A DNA stretch of 11,310 bases from DATDVD01 sp035290065 (GTDB lineage: Bacteria > Pseudomonadota > Gammaproteobacteria > Coxiellales > Coxiellaceae), in assembly GCA_035290065.1 (NCBI GenBank), contig DATDVD010000027.1, forward strand, positions 1 to 11,310, written 5' to 3'. The notes below the pieces were generated by a model that saw nothing but the letters and a program-made list of their open reading frames with translations, did not search any database and had not been told where the DNA came from. How positions within the stretch are numbered: the first letter of the stretch is position 1; every line of letters starts with the position of its first letter. Of the stretch, positions 5,429-11,310 are shown piece after piece. A program made the translations under genes and the position numbers.

Positions 5429-6115
5429 ATGTCAACCGCTGCTGATTTTATTATTAAAGCCGAACCCCGTACCATAAAAGGCAAAGCCCAAGCGCGCCGT
5501 ATGCGCCGCACAGCAGAAATGGTGCCTGGTGTTATTTATGGTGCTCATCAAGAGCCTCAATCCATTCAAATTCCTCACAACGATTTATATTTAGCCTTGC
5601 AACACGAAGCCGTGTTCTCGCACATCTTAACGCTTAAAGTAGGCGATAAAGAAGAAAAAGTCATTTTAAAAGATTTACAACGCCATCCCGCTAAACCCAA
5701 ATTGATGCACATTGATTTTATGCGTATTAATATGAAAGAAAAATTAACCATGACAGTACCCATTCACTTTGAAGGTGAACACGATGCGCCTGGCGCTCAA
5801 GATGGCGGTGTGATTCATAAAAACGTCAGTGAATTGGAAATTCGTTGCTTACCAACCCATTTGCCAGAATATATTGCAGTGAATATGTCGACATTAGGCA
5901 TGGAAGAATCCATTCACTTATCCGATCTTCAATTACCTCAGGGCGTTGAATTAACCGCACCTGTCGATGAAGAATACAATCCTATTTTAGTGGCAATCCA
6001 TATGCCACATGAAGAAGTGATTGAAGAAAGCGCACCGGAAGCGCCTGTGATAGAAACGGAAGAAGCGGAAGGCGGTGAGCCTAAAGCCGAAGGTAGCGAA
6101 GGTGCAGAATCCTAA
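5429..6115 (+). CDS. rplY: 50S ribosomal protein L25 (long CTC/TL5 form)
   Basis: L25 binds 5S rRNA in the large subunit. The protein is the long form (228 aa): an L25 domain at about 6-97 (GKAQARRMRR, PGVIYG, LKDLQRHPAKPKLMHIDFMRI) followed by the TL5/CTC C-terminal beta domain at about 100-190 and an acidic Glu/Ala/Gly tail from 194, as in most bacteria other than the enterics, which keep only the first domain. The ATG at 5429 has GAGG seven bases upstream. pth follows 9 bases after the stop, and its Shine-Dalgarno overlaps the rplY stop region, so the two are one operon. rplY-pth is the standard order in this phylum. Confidence 0.96.
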   Translation: MSTAADFIIKAEPRTIKGKAQARRMRRTAEMVPGVIYGAHQEPQSIQIPHNDLYLALQHEAVFSHILTLKVGDKEEKVILKDLQRHPAKPKLMHIDFMRINMKEKLTMTVPIHFEGEHDAPGAQDGGVIHKNVSELEIRCLPTHLPEYIAVNMSTLGMEESIHLSDLQLPQGVELTAPVDEEYNPILVAIHMPHEEVIEESAPEAPVIETEEAEGGEPKAEGSEGAES

Positions 6116-6124
6116 GGAGTTCAC

Positions 6125-6700
6125 GTGTCAGGGATTCGACTGATCGTTGGCCTCAATAATCCCGGCGCGCAGTATGAAAAAACGCGTCATAATGCAGGCG
6201 CGTGGTTTGTTTCTCAATTAGCCCATCAAATCGGCGCTGTTTTTTCCGAGGAATCCAAATTTTTTGGTTCCATTACCAAAGGTTCGATCGAACAACAGCC
6301 CGTTTATTTATTACTTCCCCAAACGTTTATGAACTTGAGCGGTCAATCCGTATTGGCCGTAGCACAATTTTATAAAATTCCTTCACAAGAAATTTTAATT
6401 GTTCATGATGAAATTGATTTTCCTGCGGGCACCGTACGTTTAAAATTGAGTGGCGGTGCAGGCGGTCATAATGGTATTCGCGATGTCGCGTCTCGCTTAT
6501 CGACCCCTGATTTTTGGCGACTGCGAATTGGGGTGGGGCATCCGGGTAACAGTAGCCAAGTAGAAAGTTATGTGTTACAAAAACCGACGGCTGATCAACA
6601 ACGCGATATTGATTACGCCATTGAACAGAGCTTATCTATTATTCCCGACTTGATTCAGGGAAATTTTGAAGAGGCTATGTTAAAACTGCATTCGGAATAA
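6125..6700 (+). CDS. pth: Peptidyl-tRNA hydrolase
   Basis: Pth cleaves the ester bond of peptidyl-tRNAs that drop off ribosomes, recycling the tRNA; it is essential in most bacteria. The 191 residues include all key sites: Asn12 in GLNNPG, catalytic His22 in TRHNAG, Asn70 in TFMNLSG, Asp95 in the HDE motif and Asn116 in GGHNGIRD, equivalent to E. coli N10, H20, N68, D93 and N114. The start is GTG (6125) with AAGGAG at 6113-6118. It is the second gene of the rplY operon; a secreted-protein gene begins 14 bases after its stop. ychF, which usually comes next, is displaced by about 1.9 kb. Confidence 0.97.
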   Translation: MSGIRLIVGLNNPGAQYEKTRHNAGAWFVSQLAHQIGAVFSEESKFFGSITKGSIEQQPVYLLLPQTFMNLSGQSVLAVAQFYKIPSQEILIVHDEIDFPAGTVRLKLSGGAGGHNGIRDVASRLSTPDFWRLRIGVGHPGNSSQVESYVLQKPTADQQRDIDYAIEQSLSIIPDLIQGNFEEAMLKLHSE

Positions 6701-6714
6701 AAATAGGAGAGGTA

Positions 6715-7311
6715 ATGATGAAACGGATATTTATTCGATCATTAGGAATGGTTGTTTTATTTTCTACTGGAAGTGCGCTTTCTCAAATGCTTTGTCCTGC
6801 TTCTTTCTTGCAGCAACAAAATGCTGGAGCAGAAAGTATTATCATTCAAAACAACACTAATATATCGGTAGGTATCTATTGGATAAGTGGTAATAATCTT
6901 TCTCCCGAGGTGGCTCCGTGGATAGGAGCGGGATATCCCGGCACTCCGATTAGTACATCTTACAACAGCCCTACCTATATCCCATCAGGAGCGGGTGTTT
7001 CTGCTAATTTTGCACCGGCGTGTTCTTTAGTGTGCACTATACATAAAGATCGCAAAGGCTATCCCGAACCTCCTCCGCCCGCTACTGTCACGCTAGGAAT
7101 CGTTCTGCCAAGCCCATCCCGTTATGACCCTCTTCCTGCTATTTATCCGGTACAGACCACCCTACAAGCGGAATCGAGTACCATAGAAAACGAGCATTGT
7201 ATATTAGGGCCATTGAATATAAAGGTGAGCTCTCCCAATGGACCCGCGCCGAGTTTTATTACCGTCAATTCAGGAAACGGAACGATTATTATTAATCAAC
7301 CTCCCACCTAA
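6715..7311 (+). CDS. Secreted protein of unknown function, pth operon
   Basis: Not recognised. Two ATGs in a row (6715, 6718) follow an AGGAGAGG ribosome site; I take the first, giving 198 aa. A signal peptide is clear: KR at 3-4, a hydrophobic core to about 19, and probable cleavage near A-L-S23. The mature protein has four cysteines (27, 103, 107, 162), a proline-rich stretch (EPPPPA at 118-123) and mostly beta-type sequence. The pieces NNTNISVGIYW (46-56), YIPSGAGVSANF (88-99) and the closing GNGTIIINQPP resemble the cysteine-rich protein at 3874 in order and character, so the two may be distant paralogues. The 14-base gap from pth suggests read-through from the rplY-pth operon. Confidence 0.72.
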   Translation: MMKRIFIRSLGMVVLFSTGSALSQMLCPASFLQQQNAGAESIIIQNNTNISVGIYWISGNNLSPEVAPWIGAGYPGTPISTSYNSPTYIPSGAGVSANFAPACSLVCTIHKDRKGYPEPPPPATVTLGIVLPSPSRYDPLPAIYPVQTTLQAESSTIENEHCILGPLNIKVSSPNGPAPSFITVNSGNGTIIINQPPT

Positions 7312-7318
7312 ATGGGAG
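7301..7318. terminator. Weak hairpin between convergent genes
   Basis: CTCCCA and TGGGAG pair around a six-base loop that contains the stop codon of the upstream gene. It lies between two convergent genes 14 bases apart. Neither strand has a convincing T run after it, so it is only a possible terminator. Confidence 0.3.
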
Positions 7319-7325
7319 ATATTGC

Positions 7326-8372
7326 TTAGGCAGCAACTGGTCTTGCAACTGGTCTTGCAACAGCCCCACCGCCAACGCCTTCTGTTGGAGGCACAGATTT
7401 TGCTCCTGTTGCAGCTTGAGCTACATCATTCATTCTGCAATATAACTGCACCATACGAATAATCGTGTCGCCCGAGGGAATATTAGCGCATTGAATAAGT
7501 TCCTGTTTAACATGAACTTTTTTAATCGCTCCTTGGCTATCCACGCTATCTATTGTCATTTGATTTTCTGCGGTTTCTTTACCACCACCACGTCTATAAC
7601 AGCCTTCCCAGTGCATAAAATATTGAGTAGGACGTTTATTCACATAAAGACCTAGGGCTATAGCAAGCAACAATAGTCCTGCTGCTACACCCACAATACT
7701 GCCCCAAACCGCTACAGGAGCATGACCTATAAAGCACAGAGTCGGAAAGATAATGATAATAGTTACACACATGATAGGTGTCACGATACAGGGCATTTTC
7801 TCACCCCAAAAAGCATAGGCTCGAGCTCCATTGGCTATTCGCGCCATAACTTGAGAATTAAGAGGACCACCCCATTGATAGTCACTCTCAAAATCATATC
7901 CCCAACCCTCTGGTCTATCCGGCTGCCAACGCCAACTTGGCATGTTACCGGCTAAGATTTTAATCAACGCATTGGGAAGGGTGTGTTGGAAGAAATTGAG
8001 ATCAACGCTTTCACTTGCTACTGCTGCTTCAGCTGCTACCCGAGCTTTTAATGCTTCATAGTCCGCTAATTCTTGTTCAACTGTTTGAATGATGTTGTCA
8101 TAAGGCGTCACTGAATTTACGGTAGCCTGGACGGTAAAGGAGGTGGGTTTTGGAATAGAGGCTACTAGTACGTCTAGCAATTGACCTTCGAGAGCTCTCC
8201 CCATTTGCCTCTGCAAATAGGAGGTTCTTTCACTTTTCAAAACTTCCAAACGCACTTGTTTTCGATTCATTAACAACGCCATTAATAAATATAACTCTTT
8301 TAAATGGCGTTGAGCCAGCTGGCTATATTCCTCTTGTGCACTCAATCGCGGAGTTTGGAAAAATAATGTCAT
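7326..8372 (-). CDS. Membrane protein with a two-helix hairpin, unknown function
   Basis: I do not recognise this 348-aa protein. The start at 8372 has GAGG eight bases upstream; a GTG ten codons earlier (8402) is possible but lacks a site. The first ~190 residues are soluble, helical and charged, with no signal peptide, and include a Trp-rich patch (SWRWQPDRPEGWGYDF, 146-161). Two transmembrane helices follow at about 195-215 and 220-244, separated by only a few residues, so both ends should lie on the same side. The C-terminal domain (245-348) holds three cysteines and ends in a low-complexity tail, VARPVARPVAA, encoded by a 12-bp tandem repeat. It is opposite in strand to its neighbours and sits between pth and ychF. 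A soluble-hairpin-soluble layout occurs among secreted effectors of Legionellales, but nothing here proves this. Confidence 0.75.
   Translation of the reverse strand: MTLFFQTPRLSAQEEYSQLAQRHLKELYLLMALLMNRKQVRLEVLKSERTSYLQRQMGRALEGQLLDVLVASIPKPTSFTVQATVNSVTPYDNIIQTVEQELADYEALKARVAAEAAVASESVDLNFFQHTLPNALIKILAGNMPSWRWQPDRPEGWGYDFESDYQWGGPLNSQVMARIANGARAYAFWGEKMPCIVTPIMCVTIIIIFPTLCFIGHAPVAVWGSIVGVAAGLLLLAIALGLYVNKRPTQYFMHWEGCYRRGGGKETAENQMTIDSVDSQGAIKKVHVKQELIQCANIPSGDTIIRMVQLYCRMNDVAQAATGAKSVPPTEGVGGGAVARPVARPVAA
7333..7361. repeat. 12-bp tandem repeat inside the membrane protein gene
   Basis: GCAACTGGTCTT occurs twice without a break (7333-7344, 7345-7356) and a third partial unit GCAAC follows. 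It encodes the ARPV repeat at the C-terminus. The unit is a multiple of three, so copy-number change would keep the frame. Confidence 0.9.
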
Positions 8373-8538
8373 GCGAGTTACCTCAATATTTAGCGTCAGC
8401 ACTCACAAATAAGGTAACAGAAAATTATTAAAATAACCTTAAGGGCCTATTTCTCATTCATAAAAAACTCAGTAGGAGCGCCCCCCTAATCCTCTTTCTT
8501 TCAGGAGGAGGGATTTACTTCTAATAATGGCTTACGCC

Positions 8539-8567
8539 TTGCAACAAAGCCCTGAAAACAGTAGTCT
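8539..8567 (+). promoter_or_regulatory. ychF: Possible ychF promoter
   Basis: TTGCAA (8539-8544), 17 bases, TAGTCT (8562-8567). The first is 4 of 6 and the second 3 of 6 to consensus. Initiation near 8574 would leave a leader of about 20 bases. The rest of the 8403-8593 gap holds an imperfect hairpin around 8488-8516 and nothing else I can name. Confidence 0.35.
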
Positions 8568-8593
8568 TGGCCCTTTTAACAGCTGAGAAAACT

Positions 8594-9685
8594 ATGGGAT
8601 TTAAATGTGGAATTGTAGGCCTGCCCAATGTGGGGAAATCGACGTTATTTAATGCGCTCACAAAAGCGGGTATTGAGGCGGCGAATTATCCATTTTGCAC
8701 CATTGAACCTAATGTGGGCATTGTACCCATGCCCGATGCTAGGCTCGATAAAATTGCAACCATTGCGCAATCGAAAGAAACGATTCCCACGGTTATGCAA
8801 TTTGTCGACATTGCGGGCTTAGTGGCTGGCGCTTCTAAAGGAGAAGGGCTGGGCAATCAATTTCTCGCGAATATCCGTGAAACACAAGCCATTGCCCATG
8901 TGGTGCGTTGTTTCGATAATGATGACGTGACGCACGTAGCGGGGCGCGTCAATCCAGTGAGTGATATTGAAACCATTGACACTGAACTCGCTCTCGCGGA
9001 TTTAGATACCGTGGATAAATCGTTGTTACGCTACGCCAAGCAAGCACGCGCCGGCGATAAAGACGCTAAACTTCGCTATGCACTTTTAGAAAAATGCAAA
9101 GCACAGTTAGAACAAGGACGACCGGCACGCGCCTTGGTTCTGAATGAAGAAGAGCGCGAAGCATTAAATTCTTTACAATTGTTAACAGCAAAACCGGTGC
9201 TCTATATCGCTAATGTGGATGAAGCGGGTTTAAATGGAAACGCGTATTTAAACGCTGTGCAAGACCACGCGGCCCAAGAAGGTGCAAAAGTAGTGCCTAT
9301 TTGTGCTGCCATTGAAGCAGAAATTGCGGAATTATCCGCGGATGATCAAAAAGAATTTTTAGAAAGCATTGGATTAGAAGAACCCGGTTTAAACCGTGTA
9401 ATTCGCGCAGGTTATGAATTACTCAATTTACAAACATATTTTACCGTAGGACCTAAAGAAGCACGAGCATGGACTATTCCCAAAGGCGCTACAGCGCCAC
9501 AAGCAGCCGGTGTCATTCATACGGATTTTGAGAAAGGATTTATTCGTGCAGAAGTCATCACATATGAAGACTTTGTTCAATTTAATGGCGAACAAGGCGC
9601 TAAAAATGCCGGGAAATTGCGGTTAGAAGGAAAAGAGTATATTGTGCGTGATGGCGATGTTATGCACTTTCGATTTAATGTTTAA
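8594..9685 (+). CDS. ychF: Ribosome-associated OBG-family ATPase YchF
   Basis: YchF (OLA1 family) is a P-loop NTPase that binds ribosomes and, unlike its GTPase relatives, prefers ATP; it is linked to stress responses and to leaderless mRNA translation in E. coli. The start at 8594 gives 363 aa, the E. coli length, and the same N-terminus (MGFKCGIVGLPNVGKS with the P loop at 9-16); an in-frame ATG nine codons upstream is rejected. Switch motif DIAGLVAGASKGEGLGNQF follows from 72. The base-specificity motif is NVDE (207-210) in place of GTPase NKxD, as expected for an ATPase. A TGS domain fills the C-terminus. In relatives it directly follows pth; here two genes intervene. A small unknown gene follows 20 bp downstream. 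Confidence 0.97.
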   Translation: MGFKCGIVGLPNVGKSTLFNALTKAGIEAANYPFCTIEPNVGIVPMPDARLDKIATIAQSKETIPTVMQFVDIAGLVAGASKGEGLGNQFLANIRETQAIAHVVRCFDNDDVTHVAGRVNPVSDIETIDTELALADLDTVDKSLLRYAKQARAGDKDAKLRYALLEKCKAQLEQGRPARALVLNEEEREALNSLQLLTAKPVLYIANVDEAGLNGNAYLNAVQDHAAQEGAKVVPICAAIEAEIAELSADDQKEFLESIGLEEPGLNRVIRAGYELLNLQTYFTVGPKEARAWTIPKGATAPQAAGVIHTDFEKGFIRAEVITYEDFVQFNGEQGAKNAGKLRLEGKEYIVRDGDVMHFRFNV

Positions 9686-9705
9686 TCTTCTACAAGGAAG
9701 TCACT

Positions 9706-10242
9706 ATGTTTAGAAACCCTACTTTCTTTAAACCCGCCGCTTCAGCAGTACCGCTGCCCTTAGAGCTCTCAGCAGAAGATTTTCCGTCGAGAGAAACACT
9801 GGCAGCTCATCCTCCTACTTGGTATGTGCATCGTTCTGCGCGTATTCGAGATATTATGACAGGCTGGTGGAGAAGTGGCCCAGACGATCCTAAAACCATG
9901 GAAGGTGCTTCTATTACACAGATAGCTCACAGAACCACTAACGTTTTATTTGCCAATATGAGACTGGATGGGCCTTCTCGACGGGAATTCCACAATTTTA
10001 AATATGATAAAAAAAATGATTTGTATCACTGCCATGTGACGACAGGTCGTAATACCTATGTGGTGACGTGGGAAGCGGATGAAATAACCGGTTCCATTAA
10101 TATTGTAGATATAGGCCCTCATGAGAACTTTCGTTATCTGCGCACCCATAAGAAAACAGACGTGATGAAAAGAATATCCACCGCCAAGCAAGCAGAAGAA
10201 GAAGCTCAAGAAAAAGCCGCTGCCATGGCTCCCGGAAAATAA
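9706..10242 (+). CDS. Unknown protein with a RelE/ParE-like C-terminal region
   Basis: No firm family. The ATG has AAGGAAG six bases upstream and lies 20 bp after ychF, so it is probably co-transcribed. The 178 residues split into a Pro-rich N-terminus, a middle with ARIRDIMTGWW (45-55), and a region at about 92-145 that resembles RelE/ParE toxins: a basic helix end, FKYDKKNDLYHCHVTTGR with YVVTWEA strands, then INIVDIGPHENFRYL, comparable to the 'i.l..vg.H..~Y' closing strand of that fold. A charged Ala/Glu/Lys helix ends it. No antitoxin-like gene adjoins it, and it is longer than typical RelE proteins, so it may be a derived or non-toxic member. There is no signal peptide or membrane segment. 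Gene: confident; domain call: by eye only. Confidence 0.7.
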   Translation: MFRNPTFFKPAASAVPLPLELSAEDFPSRETLAAHPPTWYVHRSARIRDIMTGWWRSGPDDPKTMEGASITQIAHRTTNVLFANMRLDGPSRREFHNFKYDKKNDLYHCHVTTGRNTYVVTWEADEITGSINIVDIGPHENFRYLRTHKKTDVMKRISTAKQAEEEAQEKAAAMAPGK

Positions 10243-10249
10243 CTCCGTG

Positions 10250-10329
10250 CCGTAGGGGCAGCCAAAGTCTGCCCAGAACGTCGCACAAGATTTAAATTCC
10301 GCACGGGCAGAGCACGCTCTGCCCCTACG
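10250..10329 (+). repeat. Double-palindrome repeat, copy 2
   Basis: Same order as copy 1 when that is reversed: a first arm that has decayed (GGGGCAGCCAAAGTCTGCCC, no longer self-complementary inside), the centre GCACAAGATTTAAATTC, and an intact arm GGGCAGAGCACGCTCTGCCC (10305-10324). The end CCCCTACG is followed by TTAATTGAG, homologous to the flank of copy 1. It begins 8 bases after the stop codon of the RelE-like gene and may act as its transcript 3' end. Confidence 0.9.
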
Positions 10330-10365
10330 TTAATTGAGAAGCAAAACGTGGCCTGTCTAGAAACA

Positions 10366-10450
10366 CTCCTACCCCGTAGGGGCAGACCGTGGTCTGCCCT
10401 GGAACGTTGCACAAGATTTAGATTCACAGGGGCAGATTCTGCAAGGTAGG
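10366..10450 (+). repeat. Double-palindrome repeat, copy 3 (decayed right arm)
   Basis: It starts with CTCCTACCCCGTAGGGG, shared with the flank of copy 1. Its left arm GGGCAGACCGTGGTCTGCCC (10380-10399) is perfect. The centre has one change (GATTTAGATTC). The right arm has lost its middle (GGGGCAGATTCTGC), so the second hairpin is much shortened. Confidence 0.88.
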
Positions 10451-10473
10451 TATGACGTCCTGTTTCTTTCCTT

Positions 10474-10554
10474 CCCGTAGGGGCAGAGCGTGCTCTGCCC
10501 GAAAGCACAGCACAAGATTTAAATTCCGCCGGGCAGACCGCGGTCTGCCCCTAC
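10474..10554 (+). repeat. Double-palindrome repeat, copy 4 (arms exchanged)
   Basis: The centre GCACAAGATTTAAATTC has the same direction as in copies 2 and 3, but the arms are swapped: GGGCAGAGCGTGCTCTGCCC is on the left (10481-10500) and GGGCAGACCGCGGTCTGCCC on the right (10531-10550). Both arms are perfect palindromes. Outer ends are CCCGTAGGGG and CCCCTAC. Confidence 0.9.
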
Positions 10555-10605
10555 AAAATAAGAATCGTAGTTCAACTTACTCTTTTATTCCCTGACGTAT
10601 AAGGG

Positions 10606-10634
10606 TTGCGCGCCCTCCTACTCTGACATAAAAT
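10606..10634 (+). promoter_or_regulatory. tRNA-Met promoter with GC-rich discriminator
   Basis: TTGCGC (10606-10611), 17 bases, TAAAAT (10629-10634), then GCCTGCC as discriminator. The GC-rich stretch after the -10 is typical of tRNA and rRNA promoters under stringent control. Initiation near 10641, 19 bases before the mature tRNA. Confidence 0.6.
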
Positions 10635-10659
10635 GCCTGCCTCACCGCCCATGGGTCAT

Positions 10660-10736
10660 GGCTATGTAGCTCAGCTGGTTAGAGCACAGCACTCATAATG
10701 CTGGGGTCGGTGGTTCGAGTCCACCCATAGCCACCA
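10660..10736 (+). tRNA. tRNA-Met, elongator (anticodon CAT)
   Basis: The 77 nt fold as a standard cloverleaf: acceptor GGCTATG/CATAGCC, D arm GCTCAGCTGGTTAGAGC, anticodon stem CAGCA/TGCTG with loop CTCATAA, T arm GGTGG TTCGAGT CCACC, discriminator A and encoded CCA. It is very close to E. coli elongator tRNA-Met; it lacks the C1-A72 mismatch and GGG/CCC anticodon stem of the initiator. A CAT anticodon could also be tRNA-Ile2 after lysidine modification, but the body favours Met. Confidence 0.95.
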
Positions 10737-10817
10737 TTTAACCAGGTAGTTACAGAAACTCCCCGCTAAAGCCTGAATTTCTGGAGTGCAAATGGAGTGC
10801 GGAATAGGAGTAAAAGC

Positions 10818-11310
10818 ATGAGCACAGAAGAACAAAAGACCACTATTGAACACCAAGAACTATTTCCAATTTCTACCTTTAAACTAGGAGAATATCCTAA
10901 CAATTCATATTTTGATTATTTCTTAATGCTAGAAGACGATTTTTTTAATACTCGGCGCTATGTTGAGATATGCAAAGGTAACTTCAATTCCTATTCCTTT
11001 GAATTCGATAAAATCATTAAGCTGGCATGTGCTGCAATTGAAGATTTGTTAAAATTAATCTGTGGTATACAACCTTCAGCCCAAACAAACATTGCAGTCT
11101 ATAGAAAATACTTCTCCGAACATTTCGCCGACTTTCATAAAATTGAAGTTTACTGTTTATTATCAACACCCCGCAAGATTCGCCCGTGGTTAGTGTGGGA
11201 ATCTGAAAGAACGCCGGGCTGGTGGGGAGCCTATAATTCCATCAAGCATTCCCAAAGCACAAATTTCAAAAAAGCGACCCAGCATAATGCATTGAAAACA
11301 TTAGCCGCTT
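10818..11310 (+). CDS. Unknown protein, possibly HEPN-like (3' end outside the window)
   Basis: An open frame runs from the ATG at 10818 to the window edge, 164 codons without a stop. AGGAG (10806-10810) sits seven bases upstream. The product is soluble, without a signal peptide or membrane helix. Features: FDYFLMLEDDFFNTRRYVE (32-50), a helical stretch FDKIIKLACAAIEDLLKLIC (63-82), and PGWWGAYNSIKHSQSTNF (133-150) followed by QHNALKTLAA. The WW-x2-YN-x2-KH arrangement before a helical NAL segment recalls helical HEPN-type proteins, but the strict R-x4-6-H RNase motif is not clearly seen, so this is only a suggestion. It starts 81 bp after tRNA-Met with no clear promoter of its own, a typical place for acquired genes. 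Confidence 0.75.
   Translation, partial: MSTEEQKTTIEHQELFPISTFKLGEYPNNSYFDYFLMLEDDFFNTRRYVEICKGNFNSYSFEFDKIIKLACAAIEDLLKLICGIQPSAQTNIAVYRKYFSEHFADFHKIEVYCLLSTPRKIRPWLVWESERTPGWWGAYNSIKHSQSTNFKKATQHNALKTLAA

Larger units (their letters stand above)
10243..10659. other. 417-bp non-coding region with three repeat copies and a tRNA promoter
   Basis: After the stop codon at 10242 no convincing coding sequence is seen until the tRNA. The region holds three copies of the double-palindrome repeat (10250-10329, 10366-10450, 10474-10554) with unrelated spacers of 36 and 23 bases, then about 50 bases of plain sequence, then the tRNA-Met promoter. The short open frames across it are products of the GC-rich repeats. 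Confidence 0.85.

Noticed and set aside
7238..7462. Plus-strand frame rich in Leu and Gln
   Set aside because: It overlaps the end of one gene and the antisense of the next, and its Leu/Gln richness comes from the tandem repeat read in another frame.
8567..8593. Upstream ATG of ychF
   Set aside because: It overlaps the putative promoter and the extension is absent in the family; the second ATG gives the exact conserved start.
10206..10508. Minus-strand frame of 100 codons
   Set aside because: It is made of repeat copies; the protein echoes the same repeat-derived words seen in the frame at 1502.
10250..10554. CRISPR array
   Set aside because: The units are 80-90 bp, differ from each other, consist of two palindromes and have unequal spacers; no cas gene is present.
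10671..10856. Minus-strand frame across tRNA-Met
   Set aside because: It is antisense to the tRNA; the LWVDSNHRPQHYE-type peptide is a known artefact of reading tRNA genes in reverse.

Overview
The window looks like chromosome from a gammaproteobacterium of moderate to low GC, most likely of the order Legionellales (Coxiella/Legionella relatives). This rests on the conserved gene order prfA-hemA / lolB - tRNA-Gln - prs - rplY - pth - ychF and on protein sequences close to the enterobacterial versions. The order-level assignment is an inference and was not searched.

Layout. Positions 1-1495 (minus strand) hold the start of prfA and the complete hemA, which overlap by 4 bases. Positions 1496-2108 hold one copy of a double-palindrome repeat and a small secreted-protein gene on the minus strand. 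lolB (2109-2708) leads into a tRNA-Gln(TTG) promoter whose -35 box overlaps the lolB stop; the tRNA and prs appear to be co-transcribed. Between prs and rplY sit a cysteine-rich secreted protein gene with its own promoter and terminator, and a minus-strand BRO-N (antirepressor-like/DinD-like) gene bracketed by a 34-bp direct repeat that contains promoter-like boxes. rplY and pth form a tight operon that continues into a second secreted-protein gene. A convergent gene for a two-helix membrane protein then separates pth from ychF. ychF is followed 20 bp later by a gene whose C-terminal half resembles the RelE/ParE toxin fold. A 417-bp non-coding stretch (10243-10659) carries three more copies of the repeat and the promoter of an elongator tRNA-Met(CAT). 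After the tRNA, a protein of unknown function, possibly HEPN-like, runs off the window.

How it fits together. The backbone is housekeeping: tRNA-dependent haem precursor synthesis (HemA), release of finished proteins (PrfA), lipoprotein insertion into the outer membrane (LolB), PRPP supply (Prs), 5S-rRNA-binding ribosomal protein (L25), peptidyl-tRNA recycling (Pth) and a ribosome-associated ATPase (YchF). Lineage-specific genes have been put into this backbone at four or five junctions: after hemA, between prs and rplY, between pth and ychF, after ychF, and after tRNA-Met. ispE, normally between lolB and prs, is absent here. The most interesting non-gene structures are the repeat family, one copy of which has its two hairpin arms exchanged; the direct repeats around the BRO-N gene; and the apparent leaderless promoters of hemA and lolB. 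No complete new multi-gene system can be demonstrated from this sequence alone.
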